Positions 1 to 7,426 of a DNA stretch of 20,185 bases are shown piece by piece. Position numbers and translations under genes: made by a program. Each line of letters starts with the position of its first letter. Within the stretch, counting starts at the first letter, position 1. The DNA lies in the NCBI GenBank assembly GCA_964617565.1, contig CAZTYH010000060.1, forward strand, positions 1-20,185, in the 5' to 3' direction. The notes beneath the pieces were generated by a model. The model worked only from the letters and a program-made list of their open reading frames with translations. It searched no databases and was not told the DNA's origin. This stretch comes from JAKJGV01 sp964617565. GTDB taxonomy: Bacteria; Verrucomicrobiota; Kiritimatiellia; CAIQIC01; JAGNIJ01.

Positions 1-249
1 GCAATGGTTCAGTCCTGCCATGACGGCGTTGTGTTCGCCGAAGTTGCGGGAGAGGTCCAGAAATTTGATTGAGCGGTCTGTCTCGGCCAGTTGCCGGCAC
101 ACGTCGGCGGAGTTGTCCGCCGGGCTGCCGTCGTTGATCAGGACGATTTCCAGCTCGTAGTGCGGGGCCAGCGCGGCTTTCACCTCGGCGACAAGCGGGC
201 CGATGGTCTTCGCGCCATTATAAACAGGTATGATAACGGATAACCTCAT
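1..249 (-). CDS. Family 2 glycosyltransferase, N-terminal part (runs off left edge)
   Basis: Only the first 83 codons are in the window; the ORF stays open through base 1. The translation begins MRLSVIIPVYNGAKTIGPL and continues with IVLINDGSPADNSADV and FLDLSRNFGEHNAVMAGL. These are the hallmarks of a GT-A fold GT2 transferase of the dolichol/undecaprenyl-phosphate sugar transferase type (DPM1/GtrB/ArnC-like): the N-terminal beta strand, the nucleotide-binding NDGS segment, and the LSRNFG-H/A motif typical of polyprenyl-phosphate glycosyltransferases. Such enzymes load a sugar from a nucleotide donor onto a lipid carrier at the inner membrane. That fits the GT-C enzymes next door, which use lipid-linked sugars. 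The ATG at 249 is the first start; no convincing Shine-Dalgarno is seen. Subfamily cannot be settled without the missing C-terminus. Confidence 0.9.
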   Translation of the reverse strand, partial: MRLSVIIPVYNGAKTIGPLVAEVKAALAPHYELEIVLINDGSPADNSADVCRQLAETDRSIKFLDLSRNFGEHNAVMAGLNHC

Positions 250-371
250 TCGGTGTTTTTTAGGCAAAAATAAGTCCGGCGGAAAGCAAAAACGGGCGTA
301 CATGGAAAGCTTGACCCAGCCTCTTAATGGCGTAATCGTCCTGAGTTACGGTGAATACATCTTCGGTAATT

Positions 372-1874
372 ATGACAAAAGAGGCCGCGGGCACGATGGA
401 ATCGAGGGGAATATTTCAGCGGCGGGACTTTCTGCTGTCCCTTGTTCCGGTTGTGCTGCACCTGGCGTTCGTGCTGCGCATGCTGCTTCGCTACACGATC
501 AGCATCACATCCGATCCCCGCAGGAACTACTGGGAATACTTCTGGCAATTGCTGCCCAGCGAGCTTCTCCAGGCCGAGCGCTTCACCAGTTTGTGGAATC
601 TTCATTCGCAACCACCGCTCTACAATCTGCTGGGTGCCGTCTTGATGCGGTTCGGCCCGGAAGGATTCGTGCTTGAAAGCATTCATGTGCTGAATGTGGT
701 CATGGGCGCGGCGCTGTGCGGCCTCCTGTATTTTCCCGCGCAAATCCTGCTGCGCCGCCGCTGGTTGAGCGTCTTGCTGTGCGGTGCCGTGGCGCTTCAT
801 CCATCGCTGCTGCTCTACGAAGCGTATATCCTGTATGATGTTATCACCGTTTTTCTTGTGGTGGCCACGCTGGCGTGCGTGGCGTTCTTCCAATGGAAAG
901 AGCGGCTTGGTTGGCTTGCGGCGTTCCTGGCGGGCATGAACCTGTTGGTCCTGACGCGGACGATATTTCATCCGGTTGTTCTTGTCCCGGCCCTTCTTCT
1001 TTCCTGTATCTGGGCGGGCGCGCAATGGCGCCGCATATTGCTGTTGGGCTTGTTGCTCAGCCTGCCGGTGGTCGGATGGTGCGCCAAAAATTATATGAAA
1101 TTCGGGTTCTGGGGCACAACAAGCTGGACCGGCATGAATCTGTGGCGCGTCGCGGCCCACGATTATTCTTCGGAGGAGCGTGAGGAGCTTGTTCAGGCAG
1201 GACTGATGGACCCGATGGTTGCGGTCAGAGACGATTTTCCCTGGCCGCGCGAATTGGCCGGATATGGTTTTAACGCCACATCGGCGGTGTCTGCGCTCAA
1301 CCGGGACGATTTCAATAACATCAATATTCCGGCTGTAGCCCGGGTGTACCAGGCAAATGCGGTTCGACTTATTCTTTATTCGCCGCGAAGATACATTCGG
1401 ACGGTGGGCAAGGGCGCGATTCTTTTTTGCAGGCCGTCTTTCGAGTTTGAGCACCTGATGTTCAATGTGCGCGAGATTCCCCGATATCTCGGTCTATGGC
1501 GGGCGCTTTATGGCCGCCAGCCACGATGGCTGGTGGGGCTGAAAAAGCCGGAGTATGGGTTTACGTGGATGGTGCTGCACCTGGTCGCGCTGGCGCTCTT
1601 TGCCGCGCGAATCCTGCAGGCGCGATTTGTGCAGCGCGAGCCGCTTGCGATCATAATCAGACGCAGGCCCACCGAATTCGCGCTGGCCTTCCTGTGTTTA
1701 TGGGTGTTCTTCGTGGGATGTGCGTTTGAAGTCGGTGAAAACGACCGCTTCAAATTCGTGATCGAATTCCCGGCTTACCTGTTCGTTGCCGCCATGTTGA
1801 CATGGGCGTTTCAGGCGCTGTCCGGGCGTGTCACCGCGATCTGCAGGGGCAGCGCGACAGCGCCGCGCTTGTGA
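372..1874 (+). CDS. Polytopic GT-C type glycosyltransferase (PMT/GT39-like)
   Basis: A protein of about 500 residues with a basic N-terminus and many hydrophobic segments. The first membrane helix is followed by an acidic loop and a LHSQPPLYN segment, the layout expected of GT-C fold transferases that use polyprenyl-phosphate sugars on the outer face of the inner membrane. The C-terminal part keeps a charged EVGENDRFKF segment before the last helix. The acceptor cannot be predicted. The ATG at 372 was chosen; an in-frame GTG at 351, with only a weak GAG seven bases upstream, and an ATG at 396 are alternatives. It is divergent from the GT2 gene (about 120 bp gap) and convergent with the long GT-C gene, overlapping it by 64 bp. 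The neighbours suggest a role in surface polysaccharide or glycoconjugate assembly. The family call is secure only at the superfamily level. Confidence 0.8.
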   Translation: MTKEAAGTMESRGIFQRRDFLLSLVPVVLHLAFVLRMLLRYTISITSDPRRNYWEYFWQLLPSELLQAERFTSLWNLHSQPPLYNLLGAVLMRFGPEGFVLESIHVLNVVMGAALCGLLYFPAQILLRRRWLSVLLCGAVALHPSLLLYEAYILYDVITVFLVVATLACVAFFQWKERLGWLAAFLAGMNLLVLTRTIFHPVVLVPALLLSCIWAGAQWRRILLLGLLLSLPVVGWCAKNYMKFGFWGTTSWTGMNLWRVAAHDYSSEEREELVQAGLMDPMVAVRDDFPWPRELAGYGFNATSAVSALNRDDFNNINIPAVARVYQANAVRLILYSPRRYIRTVGKGAILFCRPSFEFEHLMFNVREIPRYLGLWRALYGRQPRWLVGLKKPEYGFTWMVLHLVALALFAARILQARFVQREPLAIIIRRRPTEFALAFLCLWVFFVGCAFEVGENDRFKFVIEFPAYLFVAAMLTWAFQALSGRVTAICRGSATAPRL

Positions 1875-4852
1875 GGCAGCCTGGTGCGCAACTTCTTCAA
1901 TCGCTCGTTGGTTCGGCGATCATACAGCCCGGCACGAATCGTGTACGTGCCTGCCTTCGCGTCGGCGGGAACCGTCACACGCCGCGTGATCGTGAACACT
2001 TCTTCAAACGGTTGATAGACAAGGTCGTGCCGGGGCACGCCTTCCATGAAAATGTGATCGTCCTGGAACAGGCTGTCCTCCGATTTGAAGTGCACGAAGA
2101 AAGCCCACCGCTCGTGTTTCAGTTTCGGCGGGCACTTCCAGTAATAGGTGATGTCGAACGATTCGCCGGCCGGAACGGTATCGCTGGACACAGTCATTCC
2201 CAGAAATTCCGCGCGGTTCTGGAAACGGATTCGCGCGGGGACGCCGGGTCGTGTCCGCTCATTGAGCTTGCGGGAAAATGCCTCTGCTTCGTCCGCGCGC
2301 CCGGAATCCTTCAGAAGCCCGGCAATCTGTTCCAGCGCAGGCTGGTGCGCAGGATACAACTCGAGAACGAGCCGCAGCCGTTCAATGGCTGAGGCCGTGT
2401 CTTCCGTTATTTTCTGTTCATACACGCGGTGGGCCCGAGTCTTTGCGTATTGTTGAAGATCGGCCGCCCAGCATCCTGTTTCGTTCCAGTAGATGGCGGT
2501 ATAATCGCGCGCGACGCCGGCGGGTTGATCCGTGAGCGAAAACAAATGCCATGGCGGCAGCGCCTCTTCTTCGAAAGCGAGTCCGAACGCCTTCAGCACA
2601 CGGCGAGTGCGCGGCGCATCCTGTTCCCAGCAGAGAAGCCCCGTGTCCTTTGAGACGTTGACGGGTATGGCGTGTTCATCCTGCCGGCCCAGTTCCTGCA
2701 CGGTTCGCGTGAAGGCGTGAGGGAGCGCGATCTCCAGCGGGCTTCCGGACAGGCGAAGCTGCTGTGAAACCCAGCGCGGCGCGTAAAGGCGCTTGAGGTT
2801 GCGCGCGGCAGCGACATCGGCCACCTGCTTCAATTGTTTCACTTCCGGCGTGGCAATTTCCTGGTCCGGGATCGCTTCGAGAAACAGCCACTGACCCAGC
2901 GTAAGGCGCTGCTCGACCGATTCCGTTTCCAGGCGGATTCGCGCTGCGACCACAGGCTCCTCCGTCGGCGGAAAACGGATTTCCTGGAAGTGCTGGAACG
3001 GAGCCGGGTAAGGACGCGGGCCGGACCAGAACCACGCACTGGTGCCGATCCCTGAATAAATATCGAACCATTTTCCGCTATCTTCGCCCAGCAGGGACAC
3101 GGTTATGTTCTGAGAATAATGGCCTTGAGGATTGATGGTCCGGAGTCCGGTCAGGCTGACCGGCCTGTCGAATCGGGCTTGCCAGGCGAACGGCGCGCCG
3201 GGTTCCAGCCGGATGCTGTACACGTCCGAGAGTACATCGTCGAGCATGGGTTCCAGCGATGCATTCGGGTGGGTCAGGCTTTTGAGACGGATATCCTTCG
3301 CTTCCATATACCGCCATGCGGCATTGGGCGGCGTGACGTCGTAAACGACGCTGTACTTGAAAAAGTGTTGCTCTTTCAGCGTGCCGCGCGTGCCCGCAAC
3401 GAACGCGTGAATGCGGCCGTGATTTTGAAGATAGCCGGGGTTGGGCGCTGTTTCCGTGCGGAGGGTGTAAGGGGCATACCGGTCGTCCGGTGCGGTCGCG
3501 ATGCAGAGGCGCTCGGCCGAAGCAAAATTAATCCAGTGATATCCATAGTCCCCGTAAAGAACGCCGCCGGTGGTTTCGGGCATCTTGTTTATCAAATCGG
3601 CGCCCGCATCCCACGCCACGAAGTCCGCCGCGCGCGAATCCTTCATGCTGGGGATGTGTTGATAGTGTGAGGGAACGGCGAGCAGGAGTGCCGCGGTGCC
3701 GGTGATGCCCGCGAGAATCGGCCGCCTGAAAATGCGGACAAAAGTGGCGAAGGCGTCGCTCAACGCGAGGGCGAATACCGGAATAACAGGCAGGACATAA
3801 CGGCTGGCGTTGAATCGCGCGTAATGCGAGGTGCTGTACACGGCGATCATCACAACGAGAATCAGCGCGCCGGCCAGCCGCGTCCAGAACGCGTCATCCC
3901 ATTGTCGGGCACGGATCTGCCTCGCGAGGTTCAGCAGCATGATGCCGATGGCAGCGACTGTGAGCGCGATGCGAATGGCGTTCAGCGGTTGCGAAACGGG
4001 CCATGCGGCAATCGCTTCGAGGAATTGATACCAGAAGCTGACGACACCTTCAGTCACGGGCACGGAGCCGAGCGATCCCCGGAATCCGAAACTGGCCCAG
4101 CCGTGCATCGCGTTCCACCACCACCATGGCGCGCTGCCGATAATGAAGGCGCCCAGCGCAATGATCGCGCGCGGCCAGAAGTCAGCACGGCGGATGCCGG
4201 GTAATAGCAGCAATGCCGCCGGCATCAGGAAGACGAAAACGAGCTGGTTGGACCACCACCCGATGCCCGCGCAGAGCCCGATTGCAACGAAATCGAAAAC
4301 GGGCAGGGGCTTCGCATCGGTCCAACGCCGGGCGATGCGAATGGAGAAGAGGATGCAGGCGAGCCCCATGACCAGCATGGCCATGTACCCGCCGCGCGGC
4401 GCGACCGCGTAATGGAAGTTCGTGTCCGATCCCACGAGGAGATACAGGATGGCAAACAAAGCCGCGCGCGGACCGGCCATGCGGCGCGCGAGGAGATAAA
4501 CAAGTGGCAGGGCAAAGAATCCAAGCAGCGCGGTGCCCAGGCAGACCATGAAGCCGGACACGCCGAAGAGCCTGCAGAGCAACGCGCTGACCGCTGGTTC
4601 GAAGCTGCCCATGTAGGGTTGGCCGTAAAAGAATACGGGGAAATCAATTCCCATGGCCATGTGCCTGGCCATGAGCGCCACGATGCCGAAGTCGGAATTC
4701 GGCGAGAACTGTATGCACCAGGCACCCCAGACACGCAGAAGAAGTCCGGCCAGAAGCAGGACTCCAAGGATCGCCGGCCACCATTGTTTTGCCGCTGTCT
4801 TGTCCATCGCAAGCTCAGGGCTGTGGATATACTTGATCGGGGTCGGCATCAA
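1811..4852 (-). CDS. Large GT-C glycosyltransferase fused to beta-sandwich and TPR-like domains
   Basis: 1013 residues, much longer than a plain GT-C enzyme. Residues 1-400 are a multi-helix membrane domain. A SPNSDFGIVALMARHM loop follows the first helix and carries the acidic residue expected of the GT-C active site, then FFYGQPYMGSFEP. Residues about 545-660 look like a galactose-binding or discoidin-type jelly roll. Residues about 810-865 are alpha-helical with TPR character (RLVLELYPAHQPALEQIAGLL). Residues about 880-1005 are a beta-sandwich (SSDTVPAGESFDITYYW ... GTYTIRAGLYD). The soluble parts are predicted to be periplasmic. The start used has tandem ATGs at 4852/4849 preceded by AAGG; an ATG at 4807, just past the upstream stop, is possible. 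It overlaps the end of the upstream SGNH gene, suggesting translational coupling. The domain calls outside the membrane part are inferred from residue patterns. Confidence 0.82.
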   Translation of the reverse strand: MMPTPIKYIHSPELAMDKTAAKQWWPAILGVLLLAGLLLRVWGAWCIQFSPNSDFGIVALMARHMAMGIDFPVFFYGQPYMGSFEPAVSALLCRLFGVSGFMVCLGTALLGFFALPLVYLLARRMAGPRAALFAILYLLVGSDTNFHYAVAPRGGYMAMLVMGLACILFSIRIARRWTDAKPLPVFDFVAIGLCAGIGWWSNQLVFVFLMPAALLLLPGIRRADFWPRAIIALGAFIIGSAPWWWWNAMHGWASFGFRGSLGSVPVTEGVVSFWYQFLEAIAAWPVSQPLNAIRIALTVAAIGIMLLNLARQIRARQWDDAFWTRLAGALILVVMIAVYSTSHYARFNASRYVLPVIPVFALALSDAFATFVRIFRRPILAGITGTAALLLAVPSHYQHIPSMKDSRAADFVAWDAGADLINKMPETTGGVLYGDYGYHWINFASAERLCIATAPDDRYAPYTLRTETAPNPGYLQNHGRIHAFVAGTRGTLKEQHFFKYSVVYDVTPPNAAWRYMEAKDIRLKSLTHPNASLEPMLDDVLSDVYSIRLEPGAPFAWQARFDRPVSLTGLRTINPQGHYSQNITVSLLGEDSGKWFDIYSGIGTSAWFWSGPRPYPAPFQHFQEIRFPPTEEPVVAARIRLETESVEQRLTLGQWLFLEAIPDQEIATPEVKQLKQVADVAAARNLKRLYAPRWVSQQLRLSGSPLEIALPHAFTRTVQELGRQDEHAIPVNVSKDTGLLCWEQDAPRTRRVLKAFGLAFEEEALPPWHLFSLTDQPAGVARDYTAIYWNETGCWAADLQQYAKTRAHRVYEQKITEDTASAIERLRLVLELYPAHQPALEQIAGLLKDSGRADEAEAFSRKLNERTRPGVPARIRFQNRAEFLGMTVSSDTVPAGESFDITYYWKCPPKLKHERWAFFVHFKSEDSLFQDDHIFMEGVPRHDLVYQPFEEVFTITRRVTVPADAKAGTYTIRAGLYDRRTNERLKKLRTRLPHKRGAVALPLQIAVTRPDSA

Positions 4853-6125
4853 GCCTTAACAGAAAATCGGACAGGATTTGTGCGACGAATTCCAGCCCGG
4901 GTTGTTCCTTGATGCTGTCGGGCTCCGTTTCCTCTTTGAAGTAATCGTCGAAGTGAATTCCGTCCGCTTCGAAAAAATGGTCATATTCCGGCCCGGCCAG
5001 GAGGCGTTCCATGTCCAGCAGCGGAGCTTTTTCGCGCGCGGCCGTTTTCCGCATGACCTCGTTGAAAAGATCGTGTGCTTCGGCGGCCGATTCGGGTGAT
5101 AACGCATGGCCGGTTTTCACGATGCGGTCATGAATGCGACGGCGTGGGGCTGTAATAAGGACGGTCTGCGCGCCGATCTCGCGGGCTTCGCGAATAAATG
5201 CGCTGAGGACTTCATCGTATTCGTTCGGGGGGACGCTGAACGTCAGATCCTTGTCGGTCTTTTGTATTCGAAGCGAAGGTTTTGCCAGATTGAGCAGGAG
5301 TTTTCCGAGTCGTTTTTGCAGGAGAAGATTGTGAAGACGCCCCTGGCGTGGCGACATGGGAATGGCCATGCGCTGAAGGTCTGTCTGCTCGAACAGCCAG
5401 TGATCATTCCATCCGAACCAGACCGTGATGATATCCGGCTTGAGCGGCTTGCCCACGCGGCGGAAAAAGGCAAGCCCTTGTCGAGAGGAATAGCCGGGCG
5501 CGCCGAAGTTATAAACCTGCCAATCCTGCGTTCTACTCGAATGGCGTGAAAGAATGGATTGCATGTGAACGGTGTAGGGCGGTTGGCCCTGCGCGGTGAC
5601 GGAATCGCCGAAGCAGAAAACGCGCCGCTCGTTTTTCCCTTTCGGCGGAATTTCCCGATCCAGTACGCCGATGGAATTGATGGATTTCCCCTGGTAGAGG
5701 CTGTTGGGCTTCAGCTTCCAGAGCAACTCCGACCGGTCCGGCAATATGCGGTCATCCTGTGCAGAAACGGTATCCCCTTTCTGGAAGACAATCGGGGTGA
5801 AAGAAGGATCATAGTCGAGTGCCTGCAGCACCTGTTCAAATCCGATCAGCAACACGAACGGGGTCACGACGGCCATGAACAGCTTCCAGTATATGGCTTG
5901 CTCCCAGAATCCGTTTTTCGCCTTGAATCGGGCGACTGCCATGCGAAGCACAACCAGGAACAATACCCAGAGCATGTGGGTCGGCGTCCATTTCAGGGAA
6001 AAGACGAAGTCGCCGAGATGGAGCGATACATCGGTGAAAATCCATGTGGCGATGAGCAGCAGGACGCAGCCGAGAATCAGCGCATCCAGCCATTTCAGCA
6101 AAATCTGCTTTGAAGAGTGTGTCAT
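4815..6125 (-). CDS. Membrane-anchored SGNH/GDSL-family hydrolase
   Basis: 436 residues from the ATG at 6125. The N-terminal 100 residues hold two to three hydrophobic helices, and a soluble SGNH domain follows. All blocks are visible: CFGDSVT with the nucleophile Ser (about residue 175), NFGAPGYSS with the oxyanion Gly, WFGWNDHW with the Asn of block III, and DGIHF near residue 393 with the catalytic Asp-x-x-His. This family includes esterases and deacetylases or O-acyl transferases acting on glycans. Fused membrane helices and an overlap with the downstream GT-C gene suggest it edits acyl groups on an exported polysaccharide; that role is inference. An upstream TTG at 6134 is a possible but less likely start. 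It is the first gene of a two-gene minus operon, divergent from panD. Confidence 0.88.
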   Translation of the reverse strand: MTHSSKQILLKWLDALILGCVLLLIATWIFTDVSLHLGDFVFSLKWTPTHMLWVLFLVVLRMAVARFKAKNGFWEQAIYWKLFMAVVTPFVLLIGFEQVLQALDYDPSFTPIVFQKGDTVSAQDDRILPDRSELLWKLKPNSLYQGKSINSIGVLDREIPPKGKNERRVFCFGDSVTAQGQPPYTVHMQSILSRHSSRTQDWQVYNFGAPGYSSRQGLAFFRRVGKPLKPDIITVWFGWNDHWLFEQTDLQRMAIPMSPRQGRLHNLLLQKRLGKLLLNLAKPSLRIQKTDKDLTFSVPPNEYDEVLSAFIREAREIGAQTVLITAPRRRIHDRIVKTGHALSPESAAEAHDLFNEVMRKTAAREKAPLLDMERLLAGPEYDHFFEADGIHFDDYFKEETEPDSIKEQPGLEFVAQILSDFLLRLDADPDQVYPQP

Positions 6126-6213
6126 AGCCACCAAAGGGGGCAGAAGTTAGCACAACATAGCACGCATGACAGCATTTAACCAAGAAAACGTTTTGCCGGC
6201 TTGATCACCATGT

Positions 6214-6242
6214 TTGACTAACCGGCGCGCTCGCGGCATTAT
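6214..6242 (+). promoter_or_regulatory. Candidate sigma70 promoter for panD
   Basis: TTGACT at 6214-6219 (5/6 to consensus), a 17-bp spacer, and CATTAT at 6237-6242 (4/6) on the plus strand. This places the transcription start near 6250, about 30 bases before the panD ATG. It is a pattern match only. Confidence 0.45.
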
Positions 6243-6271
6243 TCATGGGCGGCCGGAACAAGCCGCGAGCG
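6228..6271. repeat. 10-bp perfect inverted repeat before panD
   Basis: CGCTCGCGGC (6228-6237) and its exact complement GCCGCGAGCG (6262-6271) are separated by 24 bases. The right arm ends on the first base of the panD Shine-Dalgarno GAGGTG (6271-6276), while the left arm overlaps the promoter spacer. It could be an operator or, if transcription starts further upstream, an RNA hairpin next to the ribosome site. Confidence 0.5.
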
Positions 6272-6281
6272 AGGTGCTTGT

Positions 6282-6644
6282 ATGTTGAGAACAATGCTTA
6301 AGTCGAAAATCCACCGGGCCACGTTGACGGGCACGGAATTACATTACCAGGGCAGTATCACGCTGGATGAAAATCTGCTCGAAGCCGCGAATATTTTCCC
6401 CGGCGAGCAGGTACAGGTTCTCAACATTAATACCGGCGCGCGTTTCATCACGTATGCTATTCGCGGCAAGCGCGGATCCGGCACGGTGATGTTGAACGGT
6501 CCGGCCGCGCGGCTCGGACAGGTGGGCGATCCCGTGATGGTGCTGACCTACTGCCAGATGGATGATGCCGCCGCAAAAAAATACAAGGCGTGCGTTGTCA
6601 AGGTGGATGCCCATAACCGCCTGCTGAAAACGCGCGGGAAGTAA
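6282..6644 (+). CDS. panD: Aspartate 1-decarboxylase, pyruvoyl-dependent
   Basis: 120 residues, close to the usual 115-140. PanD decarboxylates L-aspartate to beta-alanine for pantothenate and CoA synthesis in the cytoplasm. The self-cleavage site is intact: YQGSIT with Gly24-Ser25, where Ser25 becomes the pyruvoyl group. Lys9, Tyr22, Arg54, Thr57 and Tyr58 are present in the expected frame (MLRTMLKSKIHRA at the N-terminus, GARFITYAI in the middle). A strong Shine-Dalgarno GAGGTG at 6271-6276 sits five bases before the ATG. The gene stands alone: no panB or panC is in the window. It converges with the DUF6790-type gene with a 39-base gap and no visible terminator. Confidence 0.97.
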   Translation: MLRTMLKSKIHRATLTGTELHYQGSITLDENLLEAANIFPGEQVQVLNINTGARFITYAIRGKRGSGTVMLNGPAARLGQVGDPVMVLTYCQMDDAAAKKYKACVVKVDAHNRLLKTRGK

Positions 6645-6683
6645 TGCCGTTTTCTTCCGATCCTGTCTTATACAACAAGCGTG

Positions 6684-7184
6684 CTACGGTTTTGCCGCCT
6701 GCCTTTCCTTTTTGAGCGCGAAAAGGTAGCCGACGATGAGCACGATGATGATGGCGGGAACGAGAATGTCCTGAACGTAGAGAAATACACCCGAGTTGAA
6801 CGGGCAGTAGTTGGCGTGAAGATGCATTTCCCGGATGTGAACATGCGCCGCGCCGAAGAGGAACACGCAGTAACTCAATCCCGCGGCAGCCGGGAAAAGT
6901 CCGCGCAGCCAGATGCTGAGGAAGGCGACGACGGCATAGCTGAGATTGGCGAAGGCCACTTCGGACTGGAAGGGGCTGCCGGTCGGCCAGCCGATCCCGC
7001 GCGCGATGTCGTCGGCCTTGAAAGTGTGACCCATAAAGGCGATCAGTCCGCCCGCGCCCGCCAGGAAAACAAGCGAGTAAACGAGCAATAGCTCAACCGC
7101 GCGCCTGGGTGTGCGTGGCTGCTTGCTCAGGAAGAAATGAACGACGGCACCCGCAAGAGCGAGAATGGTGCAAAGGGAACCCAT
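6684..7184 (-). CDS. DUF6790-type integral membrane protein
   Basis: 166 residues from the ATG at 7184, chosen because GGAGGTG lies five bases upstream. A longer frame to 7259 has no such signal. At least four hydrophobic helices are visible. The conserved core GIGWPTGSPFQSEVAFANLS, then WLRGLF and GAAHVHIREM, matches my recollection of the DUF6790 family of small bacterial membrane proteins of unknown function. His-rich positions near residues 110-125 (HVHIREMHLHANYC) could bind a metal or a cofactor, but this is a guess. The C-terminus is basic (KKERQAAKP), expected to be cytoplasmic. It converges with panD and is divergent from tRNA-Thr, so it is probably transcribed alone. Confidence 0.8.
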   Translation of the reverse strand: MGSLCTILALAGAVVHFFLSKQPRTPRRAVELLLVYSLVFLAGAGGLIAFMGHTFKADDIARGIGWPTGSPFQSEVAFANLSYAVVAFLSIWLRGLFPAAAGLSYCVFLFGAAHVHIREMHLHANYCPFNSGVFLYVQDILVPAIIIVLIVGYLFALKKERQAAKP

Positions 7185-7264
7185 ATCAACACCTCCATTG
7201 ATTGCCCGCAAAATACACGAACGGCCGCGAGAAGATAAGCGAAAACGGGCCGCGGTCATTCGTG

Positions 7265-7293
7265 TTGCATCGGCCGGTACAGGCCATTAAAGT
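7265..7293 (+). promoter_or_regulatory. Candidate promoter of tRNA-Thr
   Basis: TTGCAT at 7265-7270 (3/6 to consensus), 17 bp, then TAAAGT at 7288-7293. The predicted transcript would begin about 10 bases before the tRNA. The same TAAAGT -10 hexamer occurs in the candidate rpsO promoter. Confidence 0.45.
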
Positions 7294-7311
7294 GATGCCG
7301 TCTTGCCTGAA

Positions 7312-7387
7312 GCCAGCTTAGCTCAGTGGCCAGAGCTACTGATTTGTAATCAGTGGGTCCCCGGTTCGAATCCGGGAGCTGGCTCCA
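7312..7387 (+). tRNA. tRNA-Thr (anticodon TGT), CCA encoded
   Basis: A full cloverleaf can be folded. The acceptor stem GCCAGCT/AGCTGGC has seven perfect pairs, the D stem is GCTC/GAGC, and the anticodon stem ACTGA/TCAGT encloses the loop TTTGTAA with anticodon TGT, which reads ACA and related threonine codons. The T stem CCCGG/CCGGG encloses TTCGAAT. The discriminator base is T and CCA (7385-7387) is encoded. No attachment-site duplication is visible on either side. Confidence 0.97.
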
Positions 7388-7390
7388 GTT

Positions 7391-7417
7391 TTCGTTCGAG
7401 GCTGCGCCGAGAACGAA
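7391..7417. repeat. Short hairpin downstream of tRNA-Thr
   Basis: TTCGTTC (7391-7397) and GAACGAA (7411-7417) form a 7-bp inverted repeat with a 13-base loop between the tRNA 3' end and the convergent symporter gene. Neither strand has a following T run, so a classical terminator cannot be claimed. It may be a weak bidirectional stop or a processing structure. Confidence 0.3.
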
Positions 7418-7426
7418 GATTGCCGA

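Noticed and set aside
888..898. TTCCAATGGAA resembling the 19107-19190 motif
   Set aside because: The inner spacing is shorter than TTCCA-N5-TGGAA, it is a single copy, and it lies within the coding sequence of the GT-C gene.
324..1454. Long minus-strand open frame (376 codons) opposite the GT-C gene
   Set aside because: Its product is highly basic, rich in Gln, Arg and His, without domains, while the plus-strand frame encodes a coherent membrane transferase. It is a shadow frame.
6185..6194. AAAACGTTTT palindrome between the SGNH gene and panD as a LacI operator
   Set aside because: A 10-bp A/T-rich palindrome is common, its flanks do not match the better operators in the window, and no sugar gene is next to it.
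7312..7387. tRNA-Thr as an integration site of a mobile element
   Set aside because: No integrase, no repeated tRNA 3' end and no change in gene style is seen on either side.
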